From Lysobacter daejeonensis GH1-9 (GTDB lineage: Bacteria > Pseudomonadota > Gammaproteobacteria > Xanthomonadales > Xanthomonadaceae), in the NCBI RefSeq assembly GCF_000768355.1, contig NZ_AVPU01000005.1:116751-180750 (forward strand): a DNA stretch of 64,000 nt, in the 5' to 3' direction. A model generated the notes under the pieces. The model ran no database searches, had not been told where the DNA came from, and saw only the letters and a list, made by a program, of their open reading frames with translations. This document shows positions 29,255 through 37,449 of this stretch, piece after piece (position 1 is the first letter of the stretch; each line of letters starts with the position of its first letter). The position numbers and the translations under genes were made by a program.

Positions 29255-29782
29255 ATGTCCGCAGACGCACCCCGATCGTCGGTTTCCGAAACCCTGGATG
29301 CCTGGCGCATGGTGGCGGCACGGCGCGGTGTTCAAGGCCGCATGCCGCTGTCGTCGCTGGACCGGTTGCGTGACGGTCTGGTCGATACCGAAGGCGAGGT
29401 GGCTTACTCGCTGGAGTTCGACACGGACGAACTGCAGGTGCCGTACGTGGAAATGCGCATCGATGCCGGATTGCCGCTGCTGTGCCAGCGCAGCCTGCAA
29501 CGCTTCGTATTTCCGGTGAACATCGTGCAGCGGCTCGGCCTGATCCGTGATGAAGCGGACGAAGCCGCGCTGCCGCCCGGGTATGAACCGCTGCTGGTCC
29601 CGTCTGACGGGCTGCTGCGGGCTACCGAGCTGGTCGAGGATGAACTCATCCTGGCCATCCCGGTCGTGCCGACGATGCCCGGCACGGAGGCGATGGAGCG
29701 TGACTGGCCGGCCGAAGAGGCCGAGCAGGAGCGCGCGAACCCCTTCGCGGCGTTGGCGGCATTGAAGAACAAATCGAACTGA
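29255..29782 (+). CDS. yceD: YceD family protein (DUF177)
   Basis: This is a 175-residue YceD/DUF177 protein, an acidic cytoplasmic protein linked to 23S rRNA or large-subunit maturation in other organisms. The start [24 protein letters not shown] and the block [18 protein letters not shown] near residues 75-92 (with the conserved C-Q-R-C-L-like stretch, here CQRSL) are typical, as is [14 protein letters not shown] near 133. No Shine-Dalgarno sequence precedes the ATG; the strong promoter just upstream suggests leaderless translation. It is followed by rpmF after 19 bases, the universal yceD-rpmF pair. Confidence 0.92.
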   Translation: MSADAPRSSVSETLDAWRMVAARRGVQGRMPLSSLDRLRDGLVDTEGEVAYSLEFDTDELQVPYVEMRIDAGLPLLCQRSLQRFVFPVNIVQRLGLIRDEADEAALPPGYEPLLVPSDGLLRATELVEDELILAIPVVPTMPGTEAMERDWPAEEAEQERANPFAALAALKNKSN

Positions 29783-29801
29783 GTTTCCTTGGAGCAAGAC
29801 C

Positions 29802-29996
29802 ATGGCTGTCCAGAAGTCCCGCGTTACCCCGTCCAAGCGTGGCATGCGCCGTGCGCACGATGCGCTGTCCAGCAAGCAGCTGGCCACCGACTCGACCACG
29901 GGCGAGACCCACATCCGCCACCACGTGACCGCTGACGGTTACTACCGTGGCAAGAAGGTCATCGACGTCAAGTCGAAGGTCGTCGACGCCGAGTAA
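29802..29996 (+). CDS. rpmF: 50S ribosomal protein L32
   Basis: This 64-residue protein of the large ribosomal subunit starts [22 protein letters not shown], the standard L32 start. It is the cysteine-free form: the C-terminal part [18 protein letters not shown] has no CxxC pairs, so no zinc is bound, as in E. coli. TTGGAG lies upstream of the ATG. A UUCG-loop terminator stands in the gap to fabH, allowing L32 to be made in excess over the fatty-acid genes. Confidence 0.97.
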   Translation: MAVQKSRVTPSKRGMRRAHDALSSKQLATDSTTGETHIRHHVTADGYYRGKKVIDVKSKVVDAE

Positions 29997-30096
29997 TCGC
30001 ACCGCGGCGCTTTGCGCCGCGCGCATTGCTGTGGGGCGGAGGCACTTGCCGCCGCCTCCGGAGTTGCCGGTCGCTGGCCGGTGCTCCTGTGCAGGA

Positions 30097-30124
30097 CTGC
30101 GGCCTTCGGGCCGCAATCTTTTTC
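30097..30124 (+). terminator. Terminator or attenuator behind rpmF
   Basis: TGCGGCC-TTCG-GGCCGCA is followed by ATCTTTTTC. A second hairpin, GCGGCGctttgCGCCGC, lies nearer rpmF at about 30004-30021 without a T-run. Confidence 0.8.
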
Positions 30125-30211
30125 AGGGTCGGCGTTGAGGCTTGGCGTGCGGGCCCTTCCGCGGCGCGTCGGTGACACCGGCGGGCCGCCCCGTCGAGGT
30201 ATCCCGTTGGC

Positions 30212-31192
30212 ATGACCAAGCAAGTGTTCTCGCGTATCGCTGGCACCGGCAGCTACCTGCCGGAGAAAGTGCTCACCAATGACGACCTGGCCAAGCTCGT
30301 CGACACCAGCGACGAGTGGATCGCCGCGCGTACCGGTATCCGTGAGCGTCATGTGGCCGCCGAGGGCGAGACCACCAGCGACCTGGCCTACCACGCCGCC
30401 GTGCGCGCGCTGGAAGCGGCCGGCGTCGACGCCAAGGACCTCGACCTGATCGTCCTGGGCACCACCACGCCCGACGTCATCTTCCCGTCCACTGCATGCC
30501 TGGTGCAGGCGCGCCTGGGCGCGGTCGGTTGCCCGGCGTTCGACGTGAATGCGGCCTGCTCGGGCTTCGTCTACGCGCTGACGGTGGCCGACAAGTTCAT
30601 CCGTTCCGGTGCGGCCAGGACCGCGCTGGTGATCGGCGCCGAAACCCTGACCCGCATGCTCGACTGGAGCGACCGTGGCACCTGCGTGCTGTTTGGCGAC
30701 GGCGCTGGCGCGGTGGTGCTGAAGGCCGACGACGAGACCGGTGTCCTCAGTACCCACATGCACGCGGACGGCACCAAGGCCGAACTGCTGCACAACCCGG
30801 TGGGCGTGTCGAAGGGCTTCAAGCCCGACGAACACAACGCCGGCGTGCGCGTGATGATGGCCGGCAACGACGTGTTCAAGCACGCAGTCAAGGCGCTGGA
30901 CTCGGTGGTCGAAGAGACCCTGGAGGCCAATGGCCTGGACCGCCACCAGCTCGACTGGCTGATCCCGCACCAGGCCAACCTGCGCATCATCGAGGCCACG
31001 GCCAAGCGCTTGGACATGCCCATGGAGCGCGTGATCGTCACCGTGGACAAGCATGGCAATACTTCCTCGGGCTCCGTGCCGCTGGCGCTGGACGAGGCGG
31101 TGCGTTCGGGGCGCGTGCAGCGTGGCCAGTTGCTGCTGCTGGAAGCTTTCGGTGGCGGTTTCACCTGGGGCTCGGCCCTGATCCGCTACTGA
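30212..31192 (+). CDS. fabH: Beta-ketoacyl-ACP synthase III
   Basis: FabH (326 residues) starts fatty-acid synthesis by condensing acetyl-CoA or a branched starter with malonyl-ACP. The catalytic Cys116 lies in [12 protein letters not shown], the His in [12 protein letters not shown] near residue 250 and the Asn in [11 protein letters not shown] near residue 280. The usual upstream neighbour plsX is not present; rpmF is followed directly by fabH. The start [20 protein letters not shown] is the family start. A UUCG terminator follows, so fabD likely has its own promoter. Confidence 0.95.
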   Translation: MTKQVFSRIAGTGSYLPEKVLTNDDLAKLVDTSDEWIAARTGIRERHVAAEGETTSDLAYHAAVRALEAAGVDAKDLDLIVLGTTTPDVIFPSTACLVQARLGAVGCPAFDVNAACSGFVYALTVADKFIRSGAARTALVIGAETLTRMLDWSDRGTCVLFGDGAGAVVLKADDETGVLSTHMHADGTKAELLHNPVGVSKGFKPDEHNAGVRVMMAGNDVFKHAVKALDSVVEETLEANGLDRHQLDWLIPHQANLRIIEATAKRLDMPMERVIVTVDKHGNTSSGSVPLALDEAVRSGRVQRGQLLLLEAFGGGFTWGSALIRY

Positions 31193-31232
31193 CGCACGCC
31201 CTGCCGCCTTGGCGGTGGAGCATCAAAATCGC

Positions 31233-31258
31233 ACGCCCCGGTTCGCCGGGGCGTTTGC
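31233..31258 (+). terminator. Terminator of fabH
   Basis: Arms ACGCCCCGG and CCGGGGCGT enclose a UUCG tetraloop and are followed by TTGCGTTT. The T-run is short. Confidence 0.7.
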
Positions 31259-31391
31259 GTTTGGGCGGGCGCCCACGCCCTTGTGGCCGCGGTGGCCAGT
31301 CTTGGCGGAGTCATGCGCCGGGCGTGCGGGAGGAGGCGAGTTCGAAAGCGTGAACTACGCCCAATTTCGTCCAATGGTTTCAAACGCCCGA

Positions 31392-31436
31392 CTGTACGGC
31401 GAAGTACAGACACGTTAGAGCATTCACTCGTATCAT
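31392..31436 (+). promoter_or_regulatory. fabD promoter with an overlapping 18-bp palindromic operator candidate
   Basis: The perfect inverted repeat CTGTAC-N6-GTACAG (31392-31409) overlaps a -35 element CAGACA (31407-31412), which has an 18-base spacer to a good -10 TATCAT (31431-31436). A dimeric repressor bound here would block the promoter. The regulator is unknown. It does not match the FadR or FabR consensus I know, and the CTGT/ACAG spacing of 10 rules out the E. coli LexA box. Confidence 0.6.
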
Positions 31437-31466
31437 GGCCCGTTCGTTTGCTTCGAAGGCTGCCGC

Positions 31467-32423
31467 GTGACCGCATCGCTCCCCACCCAACCGCAGTTGG
31501 CGTTCGTCTTCCCCGGCCAGGGTTCGCAGTCGCTGGGCATGCTCGGCGAGTTGGCGGCGCTGGACCCGGTGGTGCAGTCCGCGTTTGCCGAGGCCAGCGA
31601 AGGCGCCGGCGTCGACCTGTGGGTGCTGAGCCAGAATGGCCCGGAAGAGCAGCTCAACCAGACCGAATTCACCCAGCCGGCGCTGCTGGCCAGCGGCGTG
31701 GCCGCGTGGCGCCTGTGGCAGGCCCGAGGCGGCGCACGTCCGGCCGTGCTCGCGGGCCACAGCCTTGGCGAGTATTCGGCACTGGTCGCCGCAGGCGTGC
31801 TGTCGCTGCACGATGCCGCCAGGCTCGTGCGCCTGCGCGGCCAGCTGATGCAGGCCGCCGCACCGGCTGGAACCGGCGCCATGGCCGCCGTGCTGGGCGC
31901 TGAGGATGCGCTGGTGCAAGAGGTCTGCGACTCTGTCTCCGCCGACGAGGTCGTGGTCCCGGCGAACTTCAATTCCCCGGGCCAGATCGTGATCGGTGGC
32001 CATGCCGCTGCGGTCGACAAGGCACTGGCGGTGCTGGGCGAGCGTGGCGTCCGCAAGGCCGTGAAGCTGGCCGTGAGCGTGCCGTCCCACACGCCGCTGA
32101 TGCGCGAGGCCGCCAACCGCCTCGGTGAGGCCATGGCCGACCTGGCGTGGCACACCCCGGTGCTGCCGGTGGTCCAGAACGTGGATGCCGAAGTGCACGA
32201 AGGCGCCGAGGCCATCCGCGACGCCCTGGTGCGCCAGCTCTATCTGCCGGTGCAGTGGACCGGGTGCGTGCAGGCACTTGCCGCGCGCGGCGTGACCCGC
32301 GTTGCCGAGTGCGGTCCGGGCAAGGTCCTGGCCGGCCTGGTCAAGCGCATCGACAAGTCGCTGGATGCGCGTGCGATCGGCATGCCGTCCGATTTCGAGT
32401 CCGCGCTGGCGGATTGGCAGTAA
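31467..32423 (+). CDS. fabD: Malonyl-CoA:ACP transacylase
   Basis: FabD (318 residues) loads malonyl onto ACP for elongation. The FPGQGSQSLGML start block, the nucleophile Ser99 in AGHSLGEYSALVAAG, the Arg in RLRGQLMQ near residue 118 and the His in VPSHTPLM near residue 202 make up the active site. The only reasonable start is a GTG at 31467 with GAAGG 8 bases upstream. It begins the fabD-fabG-acpP-fabF run, with its own promoter. Confidence 0.95.
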   Translation: MTASLPTQPQLAFVFPGQGSQSLGMLGELAALDPVVQSAFAEASEGAGVDLWVLSQNGPEEQLNQTEFTQPALLASGVAAWRLWQARGGARPAVLAGHSLGEYSALVAAGVLSLHDAARLVRLRGQLMQAAAPAGTGAMAAVLGAEDALVQEVCDSVSADEVVVPANFNSPGQIVIGGHAAAVDKALAVLGERGVRKAVKLAVSVPSHTPLMREAANRLGEAMADLAWHTPVLPVVQNVDAEVHEGAEAIRDALVRQLYLPVQWTGCVQALAARGVTRVAECGPGKVLAGLVKRIDKSLDARAIGMPSDFESALADWQ

Positions 32424-32505
32424 GTACTTTCGTCCGCGGTCGGGCAGGGCGCACCACCGTGCGCCGCCCCATCCGCGGCATCCACCCCACATCGAGGTAA
32501 GTCAC

Positions 32506-33252
32506 ATGGCCAACGGTCCTCTCTCGGGCGAGATCGCCCTCGTCACCGGCGCCAGCCGCGGCATCGGTGCCGCCATCGCCGACGAACTGGCGGCGCAGGG
32601 CGCCACCGTCATCGGTACCGCCACCAGCGAGTCGGGCGCAGCCGCTATCGGCGCGCGCATGGCGGCCAATGGCGGCCATGGCCGCGTGCTCAACGTCACC
32701 GAGCCCGGCGCCATCGAGGCGCTGGTCGACGGCATCACCAAGGAGTTCGGCGGGATCTCGATCCTGGTCAACAACGCGGGCATCACCCGCGACAACCTGC
32801 TGATGCGCATGAAGGACGAGGACTGGCAGGCCATCCTCGACACCAACCTCACCAGCGTCTACCGCAGCAGCAAGGCGGTGATGCGCTCGATGATGAAGGC
32901 GCGCAAGGGCCGCATCGTGAACATCGCTTCGGTGATCGGCGTGACCGGCAATGCCGGCCAAGCCAATTACGCGGCGGCGAAGGCCGGCATCATCGCCTTC
33001 AGCAAATCGCTGGCCAAGGAGATCGGCTCGCGTGGCGTGACCGTCAACGTGGTCGCGCCGGGTTTCATCGACACCGACATGACCCGCGACCTGCCCGAGG
33101 ACGCGAAGACCGCGATGCTCGGCCAGATCGCGCTGGGTCGTCTGGGTGAGCCGGCCGACATCGCACGCGCGGTGGCGTTCCTGGCGGGTCCGTCGGCGGC
33201 GTACATCACCGGCGAGACCCTGCACGTCAATGGCGGCATGTACATGCCGTGA
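32506..33252 (+). CDS. fabG: 3-oxoacyl-[acyl-carrier-protein] reductase
   Basis: FabG (248 residues) reduces beta-ketoacyl-ACP with NADPH. It is a short-chain dehydrogenase with cofactor loop TGASRGIGAAIA (13-24), NNAG near 90, catalytic Ser in IASVIGVTGNAGQANYAAAKAG near 140, Tyr-x3-Lys in the same block, and the C-terminal PGFIDTDMT. GAGGTAA lies upstream of the ATG at 32506; a longer ORF from 32302 overlaps fabD and is rejected. Confidence 0.95.
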   Translation: MANGPLSGEIALVTGASRGIGAAIADELAAQGATVIGTATSESGAAAIGARMAANGGHGRVLNVTEPGAIEALVDGITKEFGGISILVNNAGITRDNLLMRMKDEDWQAILDTNLTSVYRSSKAVMRSMMKARKGRIVNIASVIGVTGNAGQANYAAAKAGIIAFSKSLAKEIGSRGVTVNVVAPGFIDTDMTRDLPEDAKTAMLGQIALGRLGEPADIARAVAFLAGPSAAYITGETLHVNGGMYMP

Positions 33253-33268
33253 CCATCGTACGATGGTC
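33251..33268. promoter_or_regulatory. Perfect 18-bp palindrome upstream of the acpP promoter
   Basis: GACCATCGTACGATGGTC overlaps the last bases of the fabG stop and ends 8 bases before the acpP -35 box. It may be an operator or a processing hairpin; no T-run follows. Confidence 0.45.
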
Positions 33269-33276
33269 GTAAAGAT

Positions 33277-33304
33277 TTGAAACAAAAGGTTTTTGCCTGA
33301 TACT
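33277..33304 (+). promoter_or_regulatory. Putative acpP promoter
   Basis: -35 TTGAAA (33277-33282), 16-base spacer, -10 GATACT (33299-33304). A separate promoter is expected because ACP is needed in large excess over FabG. The leader would be about 60 bases and ends with a strong GGGAGGAG ribosome site. Confidence 0.6.
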
Positions 33305-33370
33305 GGCGAAGGCCCGCGATTCCACTAAACTATCCGTCTGATATCCCGATCCCGGGAGGAGTGAGCAGAA

Positions 33371-33610
33371 ATGAGCAGCATCGAAGAGCGCGTCAAGAAG
33401 ATCGTCGTTGAACAGCTGGGCGTTAAGGAAGAGGAAGTCACCAACAACGCTTCGTTCGTTGACGACCTCGGCGCCGACTCCCTCGACACCGTCGAGCTGG
33501 TGATGGCCCTGGAAGAAGAGTTCGAGTGCGAAATCCCGGACGAAGAGGCCGAGAAGATCACCTCGGTGCAGCAGGCGATCGACTACGTCAAGGCGCACGT
33601 CAAGGCGTAA
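33371..33610 (+). CDS. acpP: Acyl carrier protein
   Basis: ACP (79 residues) carries growing acyl chains on a 4'-phosphopantetheine arm attached to Ser37 in the universal DSLD motif ([18 protein letters not shown]). The protein is strongly acidic and helical, and the ending [14 protein letters not shown] is typical. The ribosome site GGGAGGAG is one of the strongest in the window. It lies between fabG and fabF with its own promoter. Confidence 0.98.
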   Translation: MSSIEERVKKIVVEQLGVKEEEVTNNASFVDDLGADSLDTVELVMALEEEFECEIPDEEAEKITSVQQAIDYVKAHVKA

Positions 33611-33635
33611 TCCGCTTGCGGGCGCTTGCGCCCGG

Positions 33636-33665
33636 GGAAGGCGGTGCGTTTCGACGCCGCCTTCC
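33636..33665 (+). terminator. Hairpin behind acpP
   Basis: Arms GGAAGGCGG and CCGCCTTCC. No T-run is present; it may reduce read-through from acpP into fabF. The 265-bp gap to fabF holds a second dyad (GGGGCCGC/GCGGCCC, about 33679-33698) and no gene. Confidence 0.5.
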
Positions 33666-33875
33666 TGCGATCCAGACCGGGGCCGCTTGCTGCGGCCCTG
33701 TGTCTTTGGGCGGTGGTTCCGCCCGTGCGGCGCCGTAGGGCGTCGCGGCACCATGTAATCGGATCGCCCGATGCGTTGATCGGGTTGACCCCATATTCCC
33801 GCCGGCATTGCGCCGGCAACACGGATGGCGACGCCCTTTGTGTGTCGCGATCCGCAGGCTGACAACGGAGTTTCC

Positions 33876-35129
33876 ATGGCTTCCCGTCCCGCTTCGTCCC
33901 GACGCGTCGTCGTCACCGGTCTTGGCATCGTTTCCCCGCTGGGCAATGACCTGGCCAGCAGCTGGGATGGCATCGTCAATGGCCGTTCGGGCATCGGCCC
34001 GGTGACCCACTTCGACACCGAGGGCTACACCACCAAGATCGCTGGCGAGATCCGCGACTTCGACGTGACCAAGTGGGTGAACGCGAAGGACGCCAAGAAG
34101 ATGGACCCGTTCATCCACTACGGCGTGGCCGCATCACTGATGGCGATGCAGGACGCCGGGCTGGAAGTGACCGAGGCCAACGCCGAGCGCATCGGCGCAC
34201 TGATTGGTTCGGGCATCGGCGGCATCCTCGGCATCGAGGAAACCGCGGTGAAGCTGCACGAGGGCGGCCCGCGCAAGGTCTCGCCGTTCTACGTGCCCAG
34301 CACCATCATCAACATGCTGCCGGGCCAGGTGTCGCTGATCACCGGCATCAAGGGGCCGAACTTCTCGGCGGTGTCCGCGTGCGCCACGTCCAACCATTCG
34401 ATCGGCATGGCGATGCGCATGATCCAGTACGGCGACGCCGACGTGATGATCGCCGGTGGCGCCGAGCGCGGCTCCTCGCCGAGTTCGATGGCGGGTTTCT
34501 GCTCGATGAAGGCCATGTCGACCCGCAACGATGACCCGGCGCGCGCCTCGCGCCCGTGGGACAAGGACCGCGACGGCTTCGTGCTGGGCGACGGCGCCGG
34601 CATCCTGGTGCTGGAGGAGTACGAGCGCGCGAAGGCGCGCGGTGCCCGCATCTACTGCGAGCTCGCCGGCTTCGGCGCCACGTCGGATGCCTTCCACATG
34701 ACCGCGCCGAGCGAGAACGGCGAAGGCCCGGCCCGCTGCATGGCGGCGGCGTTCAACGACGCGGGCGTCAACCCGCAGGACATCGGCTACCTCAACGCCC
34801 ACGGCACCTCCACGCCGCTGGGCGATCTGGCCGAGACGCTGGCGATCAAGCGCGCACTCGGCGACCACGCCTACAAGACCATGGTCAGCTCGACCAAGTC
34901 GATGACCGGCCACCTGCTGGGTGCGGCCGGCGGCGCCGAAGCGATCTTCTCGGTGATGGCGCTGCACACCGGCATCATCCCGCCGACGATCAACCTGGAT
35001 GAGGCTGGCGAGGGCTGCGACCTGGACTACGTGCCCAACGTGGCGCGCGAGAAGCAGGTGGACGTGGTGGTCTCCAACGGCTTCGGCTTTGGCGGCACCA
35101 ACGGCACTCTGGTGTTCAAGCGCATCTGA
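33876..35129 (+). CDS. fabF: 3-oxoacyl-[acyl-carrier-protein] synthase II
   Basis: FabF (417 residues) condenses malonyl-ACP with acyl-ACP in elongation. The Cys-His-His triad is Cys169 in VSACATSNHSIG, His in NAHGTSTPLGD near 307 and His in SMTGHLLGAAGG near 344. The cation-site and GFGFGGTNG block near the C-terminus is intact. CGGAG lies upstream of the ATG at 33876; an in-frame ATG 17 codons earlier adds a leader outside the family. pabB follows after 80 bases. Confidence 0.96.
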   Translation: MASRPASSRRVVVTGLGIVSPLGNDLASSWDGIVNGRSGIGPVTHFDTEGYTTKIAGEIRDFDVTKWVNAKDAKKMDPFIHYGVAASLMAMQDAGLEVTEANAERIGALIGSGIGGILGIEETAVKLHEGGPRKVSPFYVPSTIINMLPGQVSLITGIKGPNFSAVSACATSNHSIGMAMRMIQYGDADVMIAGGAERGSSPSSMAGFCSMKAMSTRNDDPARASRPWDKDRDGFVLGDGAGILVLEEYERAKARGARIYCELAGFGATSDAFHMTAPSENGEGPARCMAAAFNDAGVNPQDIGYLNAHGTSTPLGDLAETLAIKRALGDHAYKTMVSSTKSMTGHLLGAAGGAEAIFSVMALHTGIIPPTINLDEAGEGCDLDYVPNVAREKQVDVVVSNGFGFGGTNGTLVFKRI

Positions 35130-35209
35130 TCCACGCCGGCTCCAACCGCCGTCGGCGACCCGCCGCGACGGCCCACGGGGCGGCGCCTGTACGGCGGTAG
35201 TGCGAGTCC

Positions 35210-36565
35210 ATGCTGGTAACGCGTTCCCTTCCATCCGCCGTCGACTTGCTGGACCTGCACCGCCTGGCGCCTGCGCGCTATGCGGCGCTGTTCGAGTCCA
35301 CCGCCCACGGCACCGCGCAGGGTCGGTGGGACCTGTTGCTGGTGTCGAACGGCGAGTCACTGGTGCTGGGCGCCGATGGCGCGACGCGCGACGCGACCGA
35401 TGGGGTGGTCGAAGGCGATTTCCTGACGGCACTGGATCGCGCTTGGCGCGTCGCGCGCATTCCGCGCGATGAACCGCGCTGGCCGTTTCGCGGCGGTTGG
35501 GCATTGTTCCTCGGCTACGAACTGGCGGCCGAGATCGAACCCATATTGCACTTGCCGCACGCTGCCGGCAGTTTGCCGGTGGCCTGTGCGCTTCGGTGCC
35601 CGGCCGCAGTGCTGCGCGACCATGCGACCGGCGAGTGCGTGGCCGTGGCCGAGGTCGGGCATGAGGCGCTGCTGGATGCCATCAGCGAGGATGTGCGCAC
35701 GGTCGCGTCGCAGCCGGCTATGCCCCAGTGGCAGCCGCCCACGGCCCTGGATGAAGACCCGCCCGCCCGCTTCACGGAGGGCGTGCGTCGGATCCTGCGG
35801 TACCTGGCCGCAGGCGATGTGTTCCAGGTGAACCTCTCGCGAGGTTGGCGTGCGCGTTTCGCGCAGGCGCTGTCACCTGCGGCGCTGTTCCAGCGGTTGC
35901 GCGACAACAACCCGGCGCCGTTCGCCGGCATCTTTACCGGCGCCGACTGGGCCGTGGTCAGCGCCTCGCCCGAGCGGCTGGTGTCGGTGCGCGGCGAAGT
36001 GGTCGAAACGCGTCCCATCGCGGGCACGCGCCCGCGCTTTGCCGGCGACGACGACAGTGCCCGCATCCGCGAACTGGTCGGACACCCCAAGGAGCGCGCC
36101 GAGCACGTCATGCTCATCGACCTGGAGCGCAATGACCTGGGGCGCGTCTGTACTCCCGGCAGCGTCGAGGTGGACGAGTTGATGACGGTGGAGAGCTACG
36201 CGCACGTGCACCACATCGTCAGCAACGTGCGCGGCCGCCTGCGCGAGAACGTCACGCCCGGCGAAGTGATCCGGGCGACGTTCCCCGGCGGCACCATCAC
36301 CGGCTGCCCCAAGGTGCGCTGCATGCAGATCATCGCCGAGCTGGAGGGCGAGGGCCGGGGCGCGTATACCGGCGCGATGGGCTGGCTCAACCGCGACGGC
36401 GACCTCGACCTCAACATCCTGATCCGCAGCGCGGAAGTCGAGGGCGACACGGCGCGCTTCCGCACCGGCGCCGGTATCGTCTTCGACTCCATTCCCGAGC
36501 GTGAACTCGACGAGACCCGGGCGAAGGCACGCGGCATGTTCCGGGCGTTGGGAGTGGACGGGTGA
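35210..36565 (+). CDS. pabB: Aminodeoxychorismate synthase component I
   Basis: This 451-residue chorismate-binding enzyme makes 4-amino-4-deoxychorismate for folate synthesis. The core shows FQVNLSRG near 206, ERNDLGRVC near 306, FPGGTITGCPK near 363 and GAYTGAMGW near 386, typical of the PabB/TrpE family. At the PIxGT site the sequence is PIAGT, not the PIKGT with nucleophilic Lys of E. coli PabB. Anthranilate synthase also has PIAGT, so assignment rests on coupling to pabC. The glutaminase PabA is not nearby. Its stop overlaps the pabC start (GTGA). Confidence 0.9.
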   Translation: MLVTRSLPSAVDLLDLHRLAPARYAALFESTAHGTAQGRWDLLLVSNGESLVLGADGATRDATDGVVEGDFLTALDRAWRVARIPRDEPRWPFRGGWALFLGYELAAEIEPILHLPHAAGSLPVACALRCPAAVLRDHATGECVAVAEVGHEALLDAISEDVRTVASQPAMPQWQPPTALDEDPPARFTEGVRRILRYLAAGDVFQVNLSRGWRARFAQALSPAALFQRLRDNNPAPFAGIFTGADWAVVSASPERLVSVRGEVVETRPIAGTRPRFAGDDDSARIRELVGHPKERAEHVMLIDLERNDLGRVCTPGSVEVDELMTVESYAHVHHIVSNVRGRLRENVTPGEVIRATFPGGTITGCPKVRCMQIIAELEGEGRGAYTGAMGWLNRDGDLDLNILIRSAEVEGDTARFRTGAGIVFDSIPERELDETRAKARGMFRALGVDG

Positions 36566-37449
36566 GCGTGCGCGTTTTCGTCGGAGCACGGGCGGTGGAC
36601 GCCGTGCCGGCCGACGATCGCGGCTTGGCTTACGGCGACGGGCTGTTCGAAACCATGCGCGCGCATCGTGGCGACGTGCCATGGTGGCCGGCACATTGGG
36701 CGCGGCTGGCCGCGGGCGCGGCGCGACTTCGGTTGCCTCTGCCGGATGAGGCGCAGGTCCGCGCCGAAGCGAGGGCTTTGCTGGAAGGCGAGAGCGGCGT
36801 GTTGAAGCTGCTGGTGACCCGCGGCAGTGGCGGTCGGGGTTACATGCCGCCGACCAAAGCGATTCCGACCTGGCTGCTGTCGCGGCATCCGCTGCCGGTA
36901 GTGCCGAAAACGGGGCTGGTGCTGCGCTGGTGCGACACGCGTCTGGCTGTACAACCGCTGCTGGGCGGCCTGAAACATTGCAACCGGCTCGAACAGGTGA
37001 TGGCGCGCGCGGAGTGGCAGGCAGGAGGCACGGAGTCGCCATCGGCGCCCGTCGTTGGCTATGCCTCCCGACACGGCGATGCAATGACTGTGCGCCCCCA
37101 GGTTGCCGACGAAGGCCTAATGCGCAGCACCGAAGGTGACGTGGTGTGCGCCACGGCAGCCAATGTCTTCATCCTGCGCGGCAATCGGTGGCTGACCCCG
37201 GCGGTGGACCGCTGCGGCATCGCCGGTGTGTGCCGCCGCTGGGCCATGGATGCCACCGGCGCCACCGAGGCGCGCCTGGACGTGACCGACGTCGAGGCAG
37301 CCGATGCGGTTTTCCTGTGCAATGTGGTGCGCGGTATCCTGCCGGTCGCACGTCTGGGCGAGCGCACGTGGGCGCCGCACCCGCTGGTGGTCGCGCTGCA
37401 GCAGCGCCTGGCCGCCGAACACCCCGCCTTCGCACCGGAGTATTCGTGA
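36562..37449 (+). CDS. pabC: Aminodeoxychorismate lyase
   Basis: PabC, a PLP fold-type IV enzyme of 295 residues, releases pyruvate from aminodeoxychorismate to give p-aminobenzoate. The early block DRGLAYGDGLFETMR (19-33) and the PLP lysine Lys138 in GGLKHCNRLEQ are present, and VVCATAANVFIL near 195-205 is the phosphate-binding region. Residues about 153-183 form an insertion not found in usual ~270-residue PabC proteins. The GTG start at 36562 overlaps the pabB stop, and the mltG GTG overlaps its own stop. Confidence 0.93.
   Translation: MSVRVFVGARAVDAVPADDRGLAYGDGLFETMRAHRGDVPWWPAHWARLAAGAARLRLPLPDEAQVRAEARALLEGESGVLKLLVTRGSGGRGYMPPTKAIPTWLLSRHPLPVVPKTGLVLRWCDTRLAVQPLLGGLKHCNRLEQVMARAEWQAGGTESPSAPVVGYASRHGDAMTVRPQVADEGLMRSTEGDVVCATAANVFILRGNRWLTPAVDRCGIAGVCRRWAMDATGATEARLDVTDVEAADAVFLCNVVRGILPVARLGERTWAPHPLVVALQQRLAAEHPAFAPEYS

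Noticed and set aside
31392..31409. Possible LexA box (CTGT...ACAG) at fabD
   Set aside because: The spacing is 10 instead of 8 and the arms extend to CTGTAC/GTACAG, so it is a different palindrome.
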